The notes: generated by a model from the sequence alone, not told the origin. A DNA stretch of 64,000 bases from Epiperipatus broadwayi (GCA_028023455.1 JAQFVV010012506.1:4020714-4084713), one strand, 5' to 3'; numbered from the stretch's first letter, positions 12,291 through 24,195 are shown. Program-made: numbers and translations.

Positions 12291-13079
12291 GTTTTATTGT
12301 TTTTTTCATCTTTAGAAGAAATTTTGAAACAGTTTTCATTCAATGATAATTGAAATTATCTGTCGTTCCGTTTTATGCAAATGGTTGCCATTAGAAAGAG
12401 ACAAAAGCTAGCTTAAATCATTCTTGGAATCATTAAAATATTATAAACCTTTTAAAAATAATTTTAAATGAAACCAAATATTTCTAAAAAGAATAGACAC
12501 TAGAAATCCTAATTTCATTAATAGAATAAACAGGAAATTCATTTGCACATCAAATCTCATAGAAAACATGGAATATGTTAGCAATGATGGTTTTAAGAAT
12601 TTTATCTTTGCATCAGATTTTAGCAGTGTTAAACAAGTTTCAATTATTAATTCGATCTCAATTTTGGAAGTGAACATTATAGAAAATAACCTAAGCTATC
12701 GCCCTGCACAAAAATCAGATTTCTCCGATGATCAGGACAGAAGTTATCACTCCCCTTCCGGTGGATTGCCCCCCCCCCCCCTTTAAAAAAAATCAATAAA
12801 TAAAAATTTTTCAAATCAACACAGAACTACAATGAAGTGATTCCTGAGCTAAAAATAATGATCTAAAAACAAAAATGAGTACAAATGATGTTTTAGACCT
12901 AAACAGAAACTTTGAAGCTACAAATTAATCATACTTTTTAAGCAATAATTATTGAGAATTTTCCAAAGTTTAACAACAAACTTTCAGATTATACTTCTTT
13001 CATTCACTACTAATCAAAACCTAAAATTCAATCAAAAGAAGCAGGATCCAACTAATCTCAACAAATAAAAATCATTGTG

Positions 13080-14240
13080 AACCCTGAAGGACCTTGGTTG
13101 GTGGGTTTAGCAACTGCTGTGAACATTGGCAGACACAGGAGTCTGATGATGATCAAGGGCGGATGTTCAGCTCCATTGACCTTGCAAGTAAATCCAGCTT
13201 GATTTCAAGACTACATGAATTAAATGTATTGGTGGGTGTGAGTTTGCATTCGTTCTTCTCAAGTGTGGTGATAGTGGTCATAAGGGGCTTGGTTCATTTG
13301 AGGGGATGGTCGACGATCATTGTCTAGCCCAGGAATACCTGCCGGGAGGGTGAGTCACTACCTTCACATGGACTTCGCCATGAAGGGCTACTGCACCCCT
13401 TGATGGATTATTTGATAGATCAGTGTTGATTTGCACTCACTATCATTAGGTTTCATTTGTTAGCTTTAAATTTAGTGCATTTGTAAAGCGGTTGGTCTAT
13501 TTTGAGCCACCACCATTTTTTTTTTTGCCAACATGGATGGAGTTCTGTTTTGTGAGCATGGGTCTGCACTCCCCTCTTTTCTTCAGGGTGGCTGGTTTTA
13601 GACATTAGGTATCTGGTTTGTGGTGTGGGCTGTTAACAATTTTGCCACTGCCCAGAGCACCTGCTGGGGCGCTACATGGTCAAAGTTGGTGCTATTCCTG
13701 CTCTGGTTGGCTGCTGTGTCCCTGATAGGCTGGTTTTGTGCAGTGTCGATCTGGTTCTTTACTTATTACTTCTTAGTTTTTACCTAAGTTGGCTTTCCAA
13801 TTTTGGGCAGGTAGACCGATTGTGGTCCCTGCTCATTTGGACTGCTAATTGGGAGGCAGAGGTATTCAGAATGGTCTTGACATGGCTCGGCTGTGGTTCG
13901 AGAGTCTATTGCTTGGTGAACTTGGGCCTTGGACCTCGCTGCCTGTTGTGGTGGTTGGCACAATGCTGGACTTTACCTATTCAGCTGAAGCATTTGAGTC
14001 TTCGCTTCGGGGCCTCGGGGGTGGGACCATTGGATGATGGTTAACTTCTCAATGGCCGGCCAGGTGGATCCACATACAGATACACATTAATCACATTACA
14101 GCAATTTTTATGAATGTAATTATTTTTGAACATAAGTACATTTTACCTTGTTACATTGAATCACTGTGTAATCCTCAATGAGTAAGTGTACCCAAAATTT
14201 TTGTAATCTTTTATTAATAAAGGTTACTTTGAGAAAAAAA
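13080..14240 (+). other. GC-rich insertion, possibly a retroposed transcript
   Basis: About 1.0 kb with near-balanced base composition in a surrounding that is about three quarters A+T. It has many GG/CC-rich phrases (for example GGGGCCTCGGGGGTGGGACC near 14009). The right end turns AT-rich and closes with AATAAAGG (14217) followed by an A run (14234), which looks like a poly(A) signal and tail. The longest open frame (13676-14044, 122 codons) has Leu/Trp-rich, protein-unlike composition, so I do not call it a gene. Could be the 3' part of an unrecognised retroelement or a retrocopy of a non-coding RNA. Confidence 0.4.
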
Positions 14241-14892
14241 AGTGTTGAAAATTGTTTTTCCCATTTCTTCTGAATCTGTTTAGCATTCTCTTTTTCCCAA
14301 TATTGTTTGATTCTCCAGTTTCCTGTTCATCTGTTAAATTACTAGCTACACTTAATTATTTGATAAAAAAATACTGTATCCCTACTTATGCATCTCCACG
14401 TATATTTAAAATATATAAAGAGAATAGGGATAATGTAGATATTAAAGTGACATACATAAATATCAAAATCTAGAATGATTGAAACATTAATTAAATGGGT
14501 AATAATATTGATATTTTGAAAAAGATTACTTAAAATTAAATAAAATGGTTTTTCTGATAAATGAATTATTTAATTTATTTCTGATTCTGATAAAAATAAA
14601 ATTGAATTATTAATGTTCCTATAAGAGAAAATACTATTTTATAGGGGAAAAGGTTTTATGATGATATATGTAGATTATAAAAGTTAATTCCCTAAATCAA
14701 AAAAGGCAAACTCAAGTTATTCTATGCTATAACTTAAAAAAAAGAAGAGAACAATTATATTTACTAAGATTATCAATAATTTTCATTAATTAAAAAGAAA
14801 ATATTTAACTTTAATCTTCCCATTTATCTGTCTGGACAATCTCTACTAAAAAAATATAAACAGCAAGAAACATTTTAGCACAAAAACTTGCA

Positions 14893-15120
14893 ATGTCAAG
14901 AATAGTTTTACAGCTTTCAGGATTCCATATTGGCCAAATTATGAACTTATATAGAGATGCATATTGCCAATGCTATGTGTTAGCCAACAAAATCAACTAT
15001 GGGTCACCAGACAATACCCGTTTTTCATGCAGTTCAAATAATATGACAGTTATAAGTGAATTGAAAGCAGTCAGCAATTGTAGGTCCTGTTCAACTATTT
15101 ATTTAGTTATTTATACATAA
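14893..15120 (+). other. Unassigned open frame, 75 codons
   Basis: Starts ATGTCAAGAATAG and contains five Cys, including a C-x-x-C pair near the end. It sits inside a coronin intron on the opposite strand, with no splice or promoter evidence. Just downstream a phrase (CTACTGTTGATAGAAAGG, about 15154) recurs about 115 bases later as CTGCTGTTGACAGAAA. Most likely chance or old repeat sequence. Confidence 0.15.
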
Positions 15121-16148
15121 AAACCAATCTATATAAGAATGGATGAAAGAAATCTACTGTTGATAGAAAGGAATTCAGTAGTGTATTTATTATCTATATA
15201 CAAAATTAAGGATATATATATATACATACACACATATACAAGCACAAATAACAAATAAAAAAAAATCTGCTGTTGACAGAAAAAAACAGTAGAATATATA
15301 TTTATAGTGTCAGTTTAAAATATTAACTTCAGTGTTAAGAAGATGCTAGATGAAAAATCGATTTGCTTCTATGTATGTAAAGAATACTTTACTCATATTT
15401 AAATTGTTTCAAAATTTAATGTAAATTATTCATTAGAGAAGTTTGAGAAAAAGAAAAAAGATTTCCATAGTAATTTGCTCAATAAAATAAATAATTCGGA
15501 ATAAACTAATTATTAATAAGTTACCAAAATAAAGAAATTCTAAAAACTTCAAATTTATTAAAGAAAATGAAGTGCCAATGCCACAAAAATATAAATCAAA
15601 GAAAACAGTTGCTTCAGATAACTAAAATTGATCAAAAAATGAGTACCTAGCTATTCTTAGATAAAAAATAAAACAAAATAGAAGACTGTTAAAACCATCA
15701 ACACCAGGCATTTAGAAAACTTGGGTAACATCTTCTTTGCTGTTCATTTTGAAAGTGGTTGAGAAGATCTTTGCTAAATAATGGGCTATTTAAAAACTGT
15801 TTTACATTCTTTTATAAAAAAATGGTTAAATAAAATGGAAAAAAAAAGATTTAATAACTTTTAAAAATCTCAAAGCAAGAGATATTCTGACCAAGCAACT
15901 GACACTGTTCAATATCAATACAATGCCCTTGCTGTTATCTTACAATATCAGGATCTTCACTTTATTATAAAGCTTAAAAATGAATCTAAAACAACTGTAT
16001 TATCACCGATAATAATCAATTATTTACTGATTGATCACAATATTCTTTGACAATAAATAATTATCAGTATAATAATATTATTCTTTACAAATCTCTTTTT
16101 AGAGGCCAAGAATGACAATTTATCAGTTTTAGAAGTTTCTGTAAAACA

Positions 16149-16339
16149 AAACTGTCTAACTTTTAAATATATATCATAATTTCTATAAATTTAGATGGTT
16201 TACATTTTGTTCAGATATGCCATGCTAAAAACATTTAAAATTTAAAACTGTCTAACTTTTAAACATATATCATAATTTCTATAAATTTAGAAGGTTTACA
16301 TTTTGTTTAGATATGCCATGCTAAAAAAATTTAAAATTT
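16149..16339. repeat. Tandem duplication, about 96-bp unit, two copies
   Basis: AAACTGTCTAACTTTTAAA at 16149 starts again at 16245, and the whole unit through GATATGCCATGCTAAAAA is repeated with only a few differences. It is a recent local duplication in an intron. Confidence 0.85.
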
Positions 16340-17183
16340 TAAGATGATTATATTTAAGAAAAATCATAAAAAAAAATGTGGATATTTCAAAATTTTATAT
16401 TACTGAAGTAATTCATTTTCAGTAAATAATTTATTACAAATGTTTTTTTATATATTATTTTTAATTTTATAGTACTTAAATATTTTTTGTAATTATTCAT
16501 ATTCAAATTTTAAAATGAAGAAAATAAATAATGTCACAATCTGTGTAAGTGCATTAAAAATCATTTTTAATATTATTTTATTTATAAAAGAAGCATTTCA
16601 AAAAAAGAAACTTTTACAATCAAGAGAAATTAAAATTTGTTTTTATTTCTATTTCAATTGATCACAAATACTTTTTAATGAATGCACTGCCTTTTCATGC
16701 TCTTCATTGAAAATTTATACTGAATGATTAATAATGTGTTTGAAATTCAGCAGATCAACCCCATTAGACTGGATAAACAACTCAACAACCTCAAACTATT
16801 TTGTTGTCATGTTGCATTGTTATTGATTTCTAACATGTATGCAAACTTTGAAGGAAATCCATTTGATAGTAGTATGTTAAAAATTGGTTAACAAGATTTA
16901 ATCTAAACAAGCAAGCAGAGTTTTTAAGTAAAATAAAGGTTTTTTTTTTTAAAAAACAACAACAACAACACTTCATTGATTTAAAAAGTTTAATTTCATT
17001 TAAGATGGAAATAATGCCATCTAATTAGAAAATTATATTGTATACAAAAAAAAAACCATAACGATTGTGATATGAAAATTGACAACATCCTTTACTTTTC
17101 ATTGAATTTCATTCTTTATTAACTTAATGTTTTTTTTAATGAATAAATATTCATACACATAATGCAAACATAATATTACATAC

Positions 17184-17431
17184 CTTGACTGGAAGAGTTG
17201 ATGCCCTAGGGTCATATATTCTGATTTTATTATCTTTAGAAACTGTTGCTAATTGCCGACCATCTGGACTCCAAGCTAAATTAAATATTTGTTCAGTATG
17301 ACCCTCTAATGTAATTAGTGCTTGATAAGTCTGCAAGTTCCAGATTATGATTGTCATGTCATAAGATCCAGATGCTAAAACATCTTGTGCCAGGGGGTGA
17401 AACTTCACAAAATATATTTTCTCCTTATGAC
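17184..17431 (-). CDS. CORO7: Coronin-7 exon 9 of window (WD repeats of propeller 2)
   Basis: A 248-bp exon, the largest block of WD repeat. It reads GHKEKIYFVKFHP, then LASGSYDMTIIIWN, then LEGHTEQIFNLAWSPDGRQL and KDNKIRIYDPRAS. Two complete GH...W(N)/D-x-x-(I/V)-R-I-Y-D blades are visible. Phase 2 remaining on entry, phase 0 on exit, donor GTATGT. These blades form the propeller surface that in coronins binds actin and partner proteins. Confidence 0.96.
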
Positions 17432-17469
17432 CTGAATTACAAACAAAACTGAATCACAAAAAAAAGCAC

Positions 17470-17540
17470 CCAAGATGACTATGATGATAAAAATAAACAT
17501 AATGATAACAACAATAAAAATGATGATGATAACAATATAA
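17470..17540. repeat. GAT/AAC-rich simple repeat
   Basis: An imperfect microsatellite of GATGAT, AATAAC and AACAAT steps, 40 bases upstream (gene sense) of the main WD exon. Confidence 0.6.
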
Positions 17541-18301
17541 ATATAGTAATGCATATCTTTGCAGATAAGATTCTTAAAATTTTTTTAAATTCAAATCTTT
17601 TCAGACATGTTAATTTCTTTATATAATGTAAAAAAATATTATCAATTCAATGAAGATAATTAAAAACTATCACTTATCAGTAGTTAAAAATGTTCTGCAT
17701 TTATATAGAAAAAACAAAACGAGACAGATTAATACAAAATTAATACTCAATAAAGCAAACAAAATATATAAATATAATGTGCCAAGGCCAAATTGGCATA
17801 TGTATATAAAATTATTTTGTCATAAAAAAATTATTAAAACAAAAAAATCTTTCGCAAAAGAGTTTGAAATAAAAGTTGAAAAATCATTGATTTAAAGTGG
17901 GAAGGAAGTTTTCTTAAAGTTAAATTGAAGGTTTTATAAAAAGGAAGTAAAGAGTTTATTATTATTAGTGAAATGCAATTTAAAGGCTTTAAAAAAATAT
18001 ATAAATCTCTTCATTTAAATTAAAGAAGAAAAATAATCTTAAAACTAGTTATGTGCGTGCGAATGTAAAAAAAAATGTATCAGTATTAAATATTATAAAT
18101 AAATGAAAAATGTATTTTAAAAAAAAACAACACAGCGGTGCGCTACTAATTAAAGATATGAAAACAACACGTTTTGAAATAGCTACTACTAATTAAACAA
18201 TCAATCAAAAAACACATTATCATAGGATTAATCTAAAGGAATTTCGACAACACCTATTGCACCATTTGCCGGAGGATATTAAAACAAAAACAATTCACAG
18301 A

Positions 18302-18335
18302 TATAAATAGTTAGATTTTTATTGGACATTCAGTC
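18302..18335 (+). promoter_or_regulatory. Arthropod-type core promoter (TATA box plus initiator)
   Basis: TATAAATA at 18302-18309 is followed by TCAGTC at 18330-18335. The first T of the TATA box is 30 bases before the initiator A, the spacing expected for insect-type promoters. It points along plus, against the coronin gene. Downstream come three CAGTCT-type repeats (18331-18385) and AATAAA near 18563, so the whole could be the R region of a solo LTR. LTR ends were not found. Confidence 0.45.
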
Positions 18336-19039
18336 TAGTTTGAGTTTGCAGTTTCAGTCTAGTTTTGCAGTGTCAGTCTTGTTTACAGAAATGCAGTGCT
18401 GAAAGTCTTATGGAAATATACGCTCTTCTTTCAGCCCTTTGTCCAACAAGATCATTAAAACCTACCTGTGAAGTAATGTCTGCATAACAACTCAGAAATC
18501 CTCCGTCAAACGTTCAACTGTTTTCAAGAATAAAACCAACGGTTTAACATAGGATCTCTTCAATAAACTCAAAATCTAACCGGTTAGATATACTCCATGA
18601 GGAGCAGCCAACGACAAGCAAAAATGCTAGGTAAACATTTATTTATTATCATTTATAAGTAGTAGCCACCGCTGTAATTCATAAACATTCAAGATTCAAA
18701 TTATGAACTCTATCATACATAAAATGAACTATTGATAAGTGTGTTTAAGTTTCAAATGCTATTAATGCTTTATTATTATGTTTGTGAATGTGAGATAATT
18801 TAAATGTCATAGATTATTTATGCTTTTTTTTTTTCATAAAAGATGTTATAATGTGTTTTTTAAAAATATGCGTGTATTAAATTAGATTGTCAAGATATTT
18901 AAATTTAGTAATATAATGTTGGTTAATCAATTATCTTTAAAACTTAATTAATGTTGATTAAAATAAATTGTCTTTAAAATTAAACTTTATTTGTCGGTCA
19001 ATTCTTTTTATCAATTCTTTTTCTATATTTTATTACTGA

Positions 19040-19250
19040 TTAAAATTAGACTGGGCTAGTTAAGGGAATTGTTTTGAGCGCTGGATTATGAGCCTACTGA
19101 CCAAATACGTTGTTTATTCTTCTGAATAGATAGCTGGCGCCCGGAGTTTACTCCGAAACAAATAAAGTGTTTGGATAGTAGGGGTTTGAATCTAGCAGCC
19201 GAGATGGGCCATTCTCCCATTTTGCTCAAACGTGCCGGTTGGTTCACGTA
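19040..19250 (+). repeat. Possible tRNA-derived SINE
   Basis: GGGCTAGTTAAGGGAATTG (about 19052) resembles an A box. GGGTTTGAATCTAGC (about 19182) is close to the B-box consensus. The distance is too long for a tRNA gene, but insertions are common in SINE heads. Composition is less AT-rich than the flanks. No tail or duplication identified. Confidence 0.3.
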
Positions 19251-20363
19251 ACCTTTATAAGATTATAAATGTATTATGAAGGAGTTTGAAACAAGCCAAA
19301 ACTTATATATATGTTTAAGTAGGTGGTTTCAGCGGTTCGACCCGGTACAATAAATATTACAAGATCATTCATTCACACATCTATAAGAAGATCAATATAA
19401 CATACAGTTAAATATAATTCAAACATTGAATACAATTTTAACAATAGAAAGAATTGACCAGATAATTTTATGTTTTTGGTTAATAATGAATAGTTAGTTA
19501 ATCTTACCTTAAAAAAATACAATAAAATAATAACAAAAAGATAGATTCATTTAATAAGATTAAATGAATCAAAAGATCTCTTCATAAAAATAAATACTTC
19601 ACAATATACTTTTGATATTCAATATACTGATTTCTATAAGATTATCCATCAGAGGATGATTTAATCAAATAATCATTAGAGCCATTAAAACACACACACT
19701 TATCACAATAATCTATATATGCCATTAATTTTCATGTAAATTTTTATAATTATTGGTTGAAATATCATGAGACCCAGAATTAAATAAAAAATTACAATAT
19801 ATTTCATCATAACAAGATCAATCTCATAATATTCTCAATCTTTACGGATATTGTTTCTATTTAGCATTGTGTGATTTAACATAATGAAAGAATGTCAGAT
19901 GCGGAGTCTAAAGGCTTTGGATTGATTTCTGTTATGTCTTACGAATCGTAATGATTTGCTATCATGATGTCATTCACGGAATGAATGCGGGACTAGATTG
20001 TTATTGTCTGCAGTATTAATCTTTTGACTTTGGTTCAGTATAATTTTTAATAAAAATGGTGCTAAGATGATATGTAGAAATAAAATAAGATTTTGCTGGT
20101 TAGTTTCTCGATACTGAAACACTGCACTAGTTTTAGCGATGAGGATGGGATGTGAGAGATACTGAACAATATTAAAATATTCTTAGTGAAATTCTGTGGA
20201 TTTGTTTTGGTACTGACTATCTTTGCATAGATGTAGTTTACTATTTAATAGTGTGTTTTCTTTACTTAAAAATTAGTATTAATTGTATGTAGGACGCCAT
20301 ACATATATATATATATTTTTCTCTCCAAATTTACCTTGTTATTTGTTTTCTATTCCACTTATA

Positions 20364-20681
20364 ATGACAACTATTGGTTCTTTGGCACCTTTTGATATCG
20401 ACTCACTGCATATGTGGAACACATATGCATCACAGGTGAATTTCTTTTGCGAAGCTAATAATATCATCTCTGACGAAAAGAAATGTGCAACACTCCTTGC
20501 TGTTTGTGGACTAAGAACATTAAGCATTCTTCGTTCTCTTATATCATCAGAATTGCCTCAGGACAAGTCATATCACGAATTAATAAATGTTTTAAAATAC
20601 AGTATTTCAACCCACAATCTTCCATTATTTATCAATGTTTCCAATTCCACCGTCATTGGCAATGAGAAGGAGAGAATGTGA
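20364..20681 (+). pseudogene. gag N-terminal remnant of the gypsy element
   Basis: An open frame that starts MTTIGSLAPFDID and continues through a W-x-x-Y-x-x-Q-x-x-F-F helix, as in the capsid start of gypsy-type gag. It reads on until a stop at 20679-20681. The gag then continues in other frames through a duplicated 83-bp segment (20675-20840), so the gene is broken. Capsid proteins of this type package the element's RNA. Confidence 0.6.
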
Positions 20682-20840
20682 GCGTATTTTTAACCGACTT
20701 TTACCATTTGGCAGAGAGTGATTTTGGTCGTTCACTCACAGAGCATCTGAAGGGGAAAATGTGAGTGTATTTTTAGCCAACTTTTGCCGTTTGGCAAATA
20801 GAGAGATTTTGGTCGTTCACTCACACAGCGTCTTCGAGAT
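20675..20840 (+). repeat. Tandem duplication in gag, 83-bp unit
   Basis: AATGTGAG(C/T)GTATTTTTA at 20675 recurs at 20758, each time followed by TTTTGGTCGTTCACTCACA. Two diverged copies of one gag segment. An 83-bp unit is not a multiple of three, so the duplication itself shifts the frame. Confidence 0.8.
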
Positions 20841-22943
20841 CAATTCATCTGCAGGCTTCGCGATGAAACCATACAATGCAAACTGTTAACAGAAGTAACT
20901 TTAACCTTAGATACAGTTATACAGTGTAGCCTAGCTGCTGAATCTGCATTGATGCAAGTGTGCAAATTCCATGCCACAAACACTCCCATGACGACCATCG
21001 ATCTTATTCAGTGAAACAGATCAATCTTATCTCACAAAAATGTTTCTGGTTTCTTATTGCCTTCTCAAACATTCCCTCCACATAAAAGGAACATTGGCAT
21101 CTCTCAACCAGGATTTCCACTTTGCTATGATTGTGGCGTCAACATAATCCGAGTAGAATACCCCTTCAAAAAAACCAAATGCCATTTCTGCCAGAAAACG
21201 GATCATTTACAGTGTGTATGGCAAGCAACACAACGTACTATTCCTGGATCTTCAAACCAATGCATGGTAGTAACAGAGACGGACGGTGACATTGTATCTC
21301 ATATTCATGAGATACGCCATGTCGGCTCAACACTTAAATCCTCTGCGCATGTGTACATAAATGGCAAGGAGTGTAGAATGGAAGTTGACTCAGGATCAAA
21401 GTATTCTATTCTATCATTTGACACATTATCCAAATTGTGCGAGGGAACAATACCTGACTACACTCAGTAACAATTACATTATGAGATTTCCAGCACCACT
21501 CAATATCATTCAAGGGACAGTGTGTCATACATGTACAATACGGTGATCATTAATGCATACATTTATTGATAACAGAGAGCCCTTCTAAATATTTCATTAT
21601 CTGTAGTTCATATAATTACTGTCTGTTCAAGATATCATTAACCAATTTCCGCAAGTTTTCAGCACATCTATAGAAACTTACCAGGGTTCAGATGTATCAT
21701 TTCCAGTTGATCCTAAATTCCTCCCAATCAGAATGGGAGCCCGGCCACTACCACTTCCAATGAAACATAGGGTGTATGTTGCTTTAGATACTCTGCTCCA
21801 CAATGGGGTTATTGAATCAGTGGAAAACCGTGTGGACAACATCAGTAGTACTGATTCTCAAATCAACAGGAGAGGTGAGATTATGCGGCAACTACAAGGT
21901 AACAGTTAACAAGGCTCTTCAGAATCATCCATATCCTATACCTGCAGTACATCATCTTCTGGCTTCTCTTTCTCCTAGCTCCAACTTTTCAAAAAATGAC
22001 TTAGCTAAGGCCTACCTACAACTTACAGTCCATGGCATGTCTGTAAACATAAGGCCATCATCATACATCGATGAGCTTTCCATGCAATGTTTACAATATG
22101 GAATCTGTGTTGTCCCTGGAATGTTTCAATGTTTCCAAGAGTTTTCCCATATTTTGATGACATATTAATTTGTGCTTCTTCAATGATTGATCTATGTACA
22201 AAATTATGTATTATGTTCAAAAGGTTAGCACACAGTGGATTGTGAGCTAACAAAGAAAAATGTATATTCTAATAGATTCTGTGGAATTTCTGGGACATAC
22301 AATCGATAGTAAGATTCTGCATCTGTGTCCAGGTAAAGCAGCTGCAATTCAAAATGCATGCCCTCCAAAAAACAAAAAAGAACTGAAGACATTTTTAGGA
22401 CTTATAAATTTTTACAACAATTTCCTTCCGGATCGTGCAACCATAGCTGAACCTTTACATCATTTATGACAGACAAATGCCACATGGACTTGGTCACCAC
22501 AACATGAAAGGATCTTTCTTAAACTTAAAGAGGCAATGATGTCCAATAACACAATGGTTTCATTTGACTCTCACCAAAGGGTTGTAAATCCTTTTTGTTT
22601 AAATTACATATGATCTCTAAGCTAGTAAATAAAACTGAATATTACATAGTTTCTAATAGTTTGTAATATTAATATGAAATAAATTGAAAAATTTTGTGAG
22701 TGTTAATATATAGAAAGAAATTAATGGATGTAAAGTGAATAAAGAAATATCTTCACATTTTCAAACTCACATTCTTTAGATTGGCCTATATAACTAAAGT
22801 TAGATACAAATATAAGATGGTTGCTCTTATCTTTTCAAAAATCTATTTTGTGCTTTAGTTTGAGAGTGTACTCAGTATCCAACAAAATATCATTGAGCTA
22901 TTATAACTACATTACATCACATGTAATTAGGTCAATATTCACC

Positions 22944-22999
22944 ATATGATCACCATTTCTTATGCTTGCTTATAACTGTTATTAAAACAGGCAAATACC
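22944..22999 (+). repeat. Foldback-family fragment cut by an LTR
   Basis: ATGATCACCATTT, then ATGCTTGC, then TTAAAACAGGCAAA match the start of the repeat family at 45.9 and 56.2-57.1 kb. The match ends where the LTR-like sequence begins (TGTAGTG at 23000). Confidence 0.5.
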
Positions 23000-23967
23000 T
23001 GTAGTGTTTTGTAAAATGGCAGACATGTTTGTGCACTCCAGAAAAAACTAGAATTTATTCGTAAGGCTGTTTTTAGATCGCGCTCTGATAGCTGAGGAAT
23101 TTAATTAGTGCACTGACGTAATGGTGATCGACAATTCCTAGAAATATTTGCTAATTACAAATGTTTCTCGATAAGAGACGTTACCTTATTGGTCACTGCA
23201 TTGATTGATCGTTGCAGTTGTCAGAGAGCGATAAGAAGACTGGGTAACATCTAGCAGTGTAATATAGAGAGCAATAGAGAGCAGTCGCGTAGTTGCGAGT
23301 AGCAGACAGTATGGAGTGCATCTACAGTAGAGTTACTGTTCAATTCCAGTAGGAGATAGCTGACGGCAGTCGCAGTGCTTACTACGAAGAGTTCGTGTAC
23401 AGCTACACTGGACTGGGGCTAAAGTAGGCCCATTGTGAACCGTTTTGTAGCAGCCAGCCTGAAAGAACATCGTGGGAATTGAACTTTAGCGAACTGTAGA
23501 AATAGATCGTTGCAGACCATTCGTTTGGAGAGCATCCGCTTGCAGACCATTCATTGGAGAGCAGTCGGTGCAGACCATTCGTTGGAGAGCATCCGTGGCA
23601 GAGCATTCAGTGCAGACCATTCGTTTGGAGAACATCCATTGCAGAGAATACAGAGAATATTCAGAGCATTTGTTGCAAACCATTCGTTGGAGAGCATACG
23701 CAGTTGAACAGTAGCAAACGTTATTTGCTGACCGCACAGTATGACTTGCAGTTATAACATTGGCACAGTCATAAGTGCGGATATAACAATACCTATAGTG
23801 AGTTGTGCCTGTTTTAATATTGTAATTAGGGTGTAAATGCCTTCTGTTTAAATTATGTTAATCATGTAAATATAAAACAGTATATTATTTTTATTATATT
23901 GTATTAAATAAATTTATTGTTATAGTGAAAAATTTTGCTTCTCACAAATTTTCTCATCCGAATTACA
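23000..23967 (+). mobile_element. LTR-like sequence (solo LTR candidate), gypsy type
   Basis: Starts TGTAGTGTTTTG and ends CCGAATTACA, the TGTAG...TACA ends common in gypsy LTRs. AATAAATT near 23908 could be its poly(A) signal. The first 200 bp match the fragment at 4030-4240. It may be the 3' LTR of the broken gypsy element just upstream, or a separate solo LTR; no clear target duplication was found. It contains an internal minisatellite at 23505-23700. Confidence 0.55.
23505..23700. repeat. Minisatellite, about 25-33-bp unit, 6-7 copies
   Basis: GCAGACCATTCGTTGGAGAG and variants recur at about 23512, 23541, 23571, 23607 and 23675 with insertions between them (each unit: GCAGACCATTC, G(T)TTGGAGA, (G)CATCCG). 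It is GC-richer than the flanks and lies within the LTR-like sequence. Confidence 0.85.
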
Positions 23968-24054
23968 AATATACTATTTTATATTATGTCAAAAGAATAC
24001 TATAAATATAGAAATGATGATTAGAAAATATGGCTGAATCTGTATAAAGGCTTG

Positions 24055-24195
24055 TACTTAATGTAAACTCCAATCTGATCATTATCTATGATTATTATCG
24101 AATTAAAAAAAAATTGTATAGTCATTCGACCATGTATACAGTTTCTGTTGATAATTATATTCCCCTAGACTGAAATAATTCAAATATTTTACTTA
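24055..24195. repeat. Diverged dispersed repeat, copy 1
   Basis: Shares phrases in order with 25560-25725: TGATCATT, then ATCGA(A/C)TT, TTAAAAA(A/T)AA, CA(T/C)TC(G/C)ACCATGTA, TTCCC, and ATTTGA/ATTCAA. It is similar over about 130 bp, with many differences. No family assigned. Confidence 0.5.

Larger units (their letters stand above)
11512..17183 (-). other. Coronin-7 intron, 5.7 kb
   Basis: Contains a possible tRNA-derived SINE trace (about 12130-12290), a run of C near 12,769, the GC-rich block at 13080-14240 and a tandem duplication at 16149-16339. The rest is AT-rich without recognisable content. Confidence 0.7.
20350..22570 (+). mobile_element. Ty3/gypsy retrotransposon, truncated and inactive
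   Basis: Domains follow gypsy order on plus. A gag start is at 20364 (MTTIGSLAPFDID). A conserved gag phrase, LRDQFICRLRDETIQCKLL, lies near 20835. A C-x2-C-x4-H zinc knuckle is at 21180-21215. The protease active site is D-S-G at 21387. The reverse transcriptase runs from about 21,660, with VRLCGNYKVTVNKAL near 21875 and Y-F-D-D at 22150-22161, then EFLGHTID and LKTFLGLINFYN near 22285-22415. It stops in the early RNase H connection; most of RNase H and integrase is missing. Frameshifts and stops interrupt all parts. No flanking LTR pair is visible, although an LTR-like sequence lies 430 bp downstream. Confidence 0.85.

Noticed and set aside
12568-12786. Frame ending in a Pro run (poly-C)
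   Set aside because: The Pro run is a homopolymer artefact and the remainder resembles no protein; no splice sites.
13676-14044. 122-codon open frame in the GC-rich block
   Set aside because: It overlaps another open frame, its composition is Leu/Trp-heavy, and it has no recognisable domain. Length alone is expected where stop codons are rarer.
19323-19345. GGTTCGACCC, a B-box-like sequence
   Set aside because: No A box or cloverleaf pairing upstream, so not a tRNA gene; counted only as possible SINE debris.
23505-23700. Regular repeats that could be taken for a CRISPR array
   Set aside because: The unit and spacing are irregular, the whole unit repeats with no unique spacers, and the context is an animal intron.
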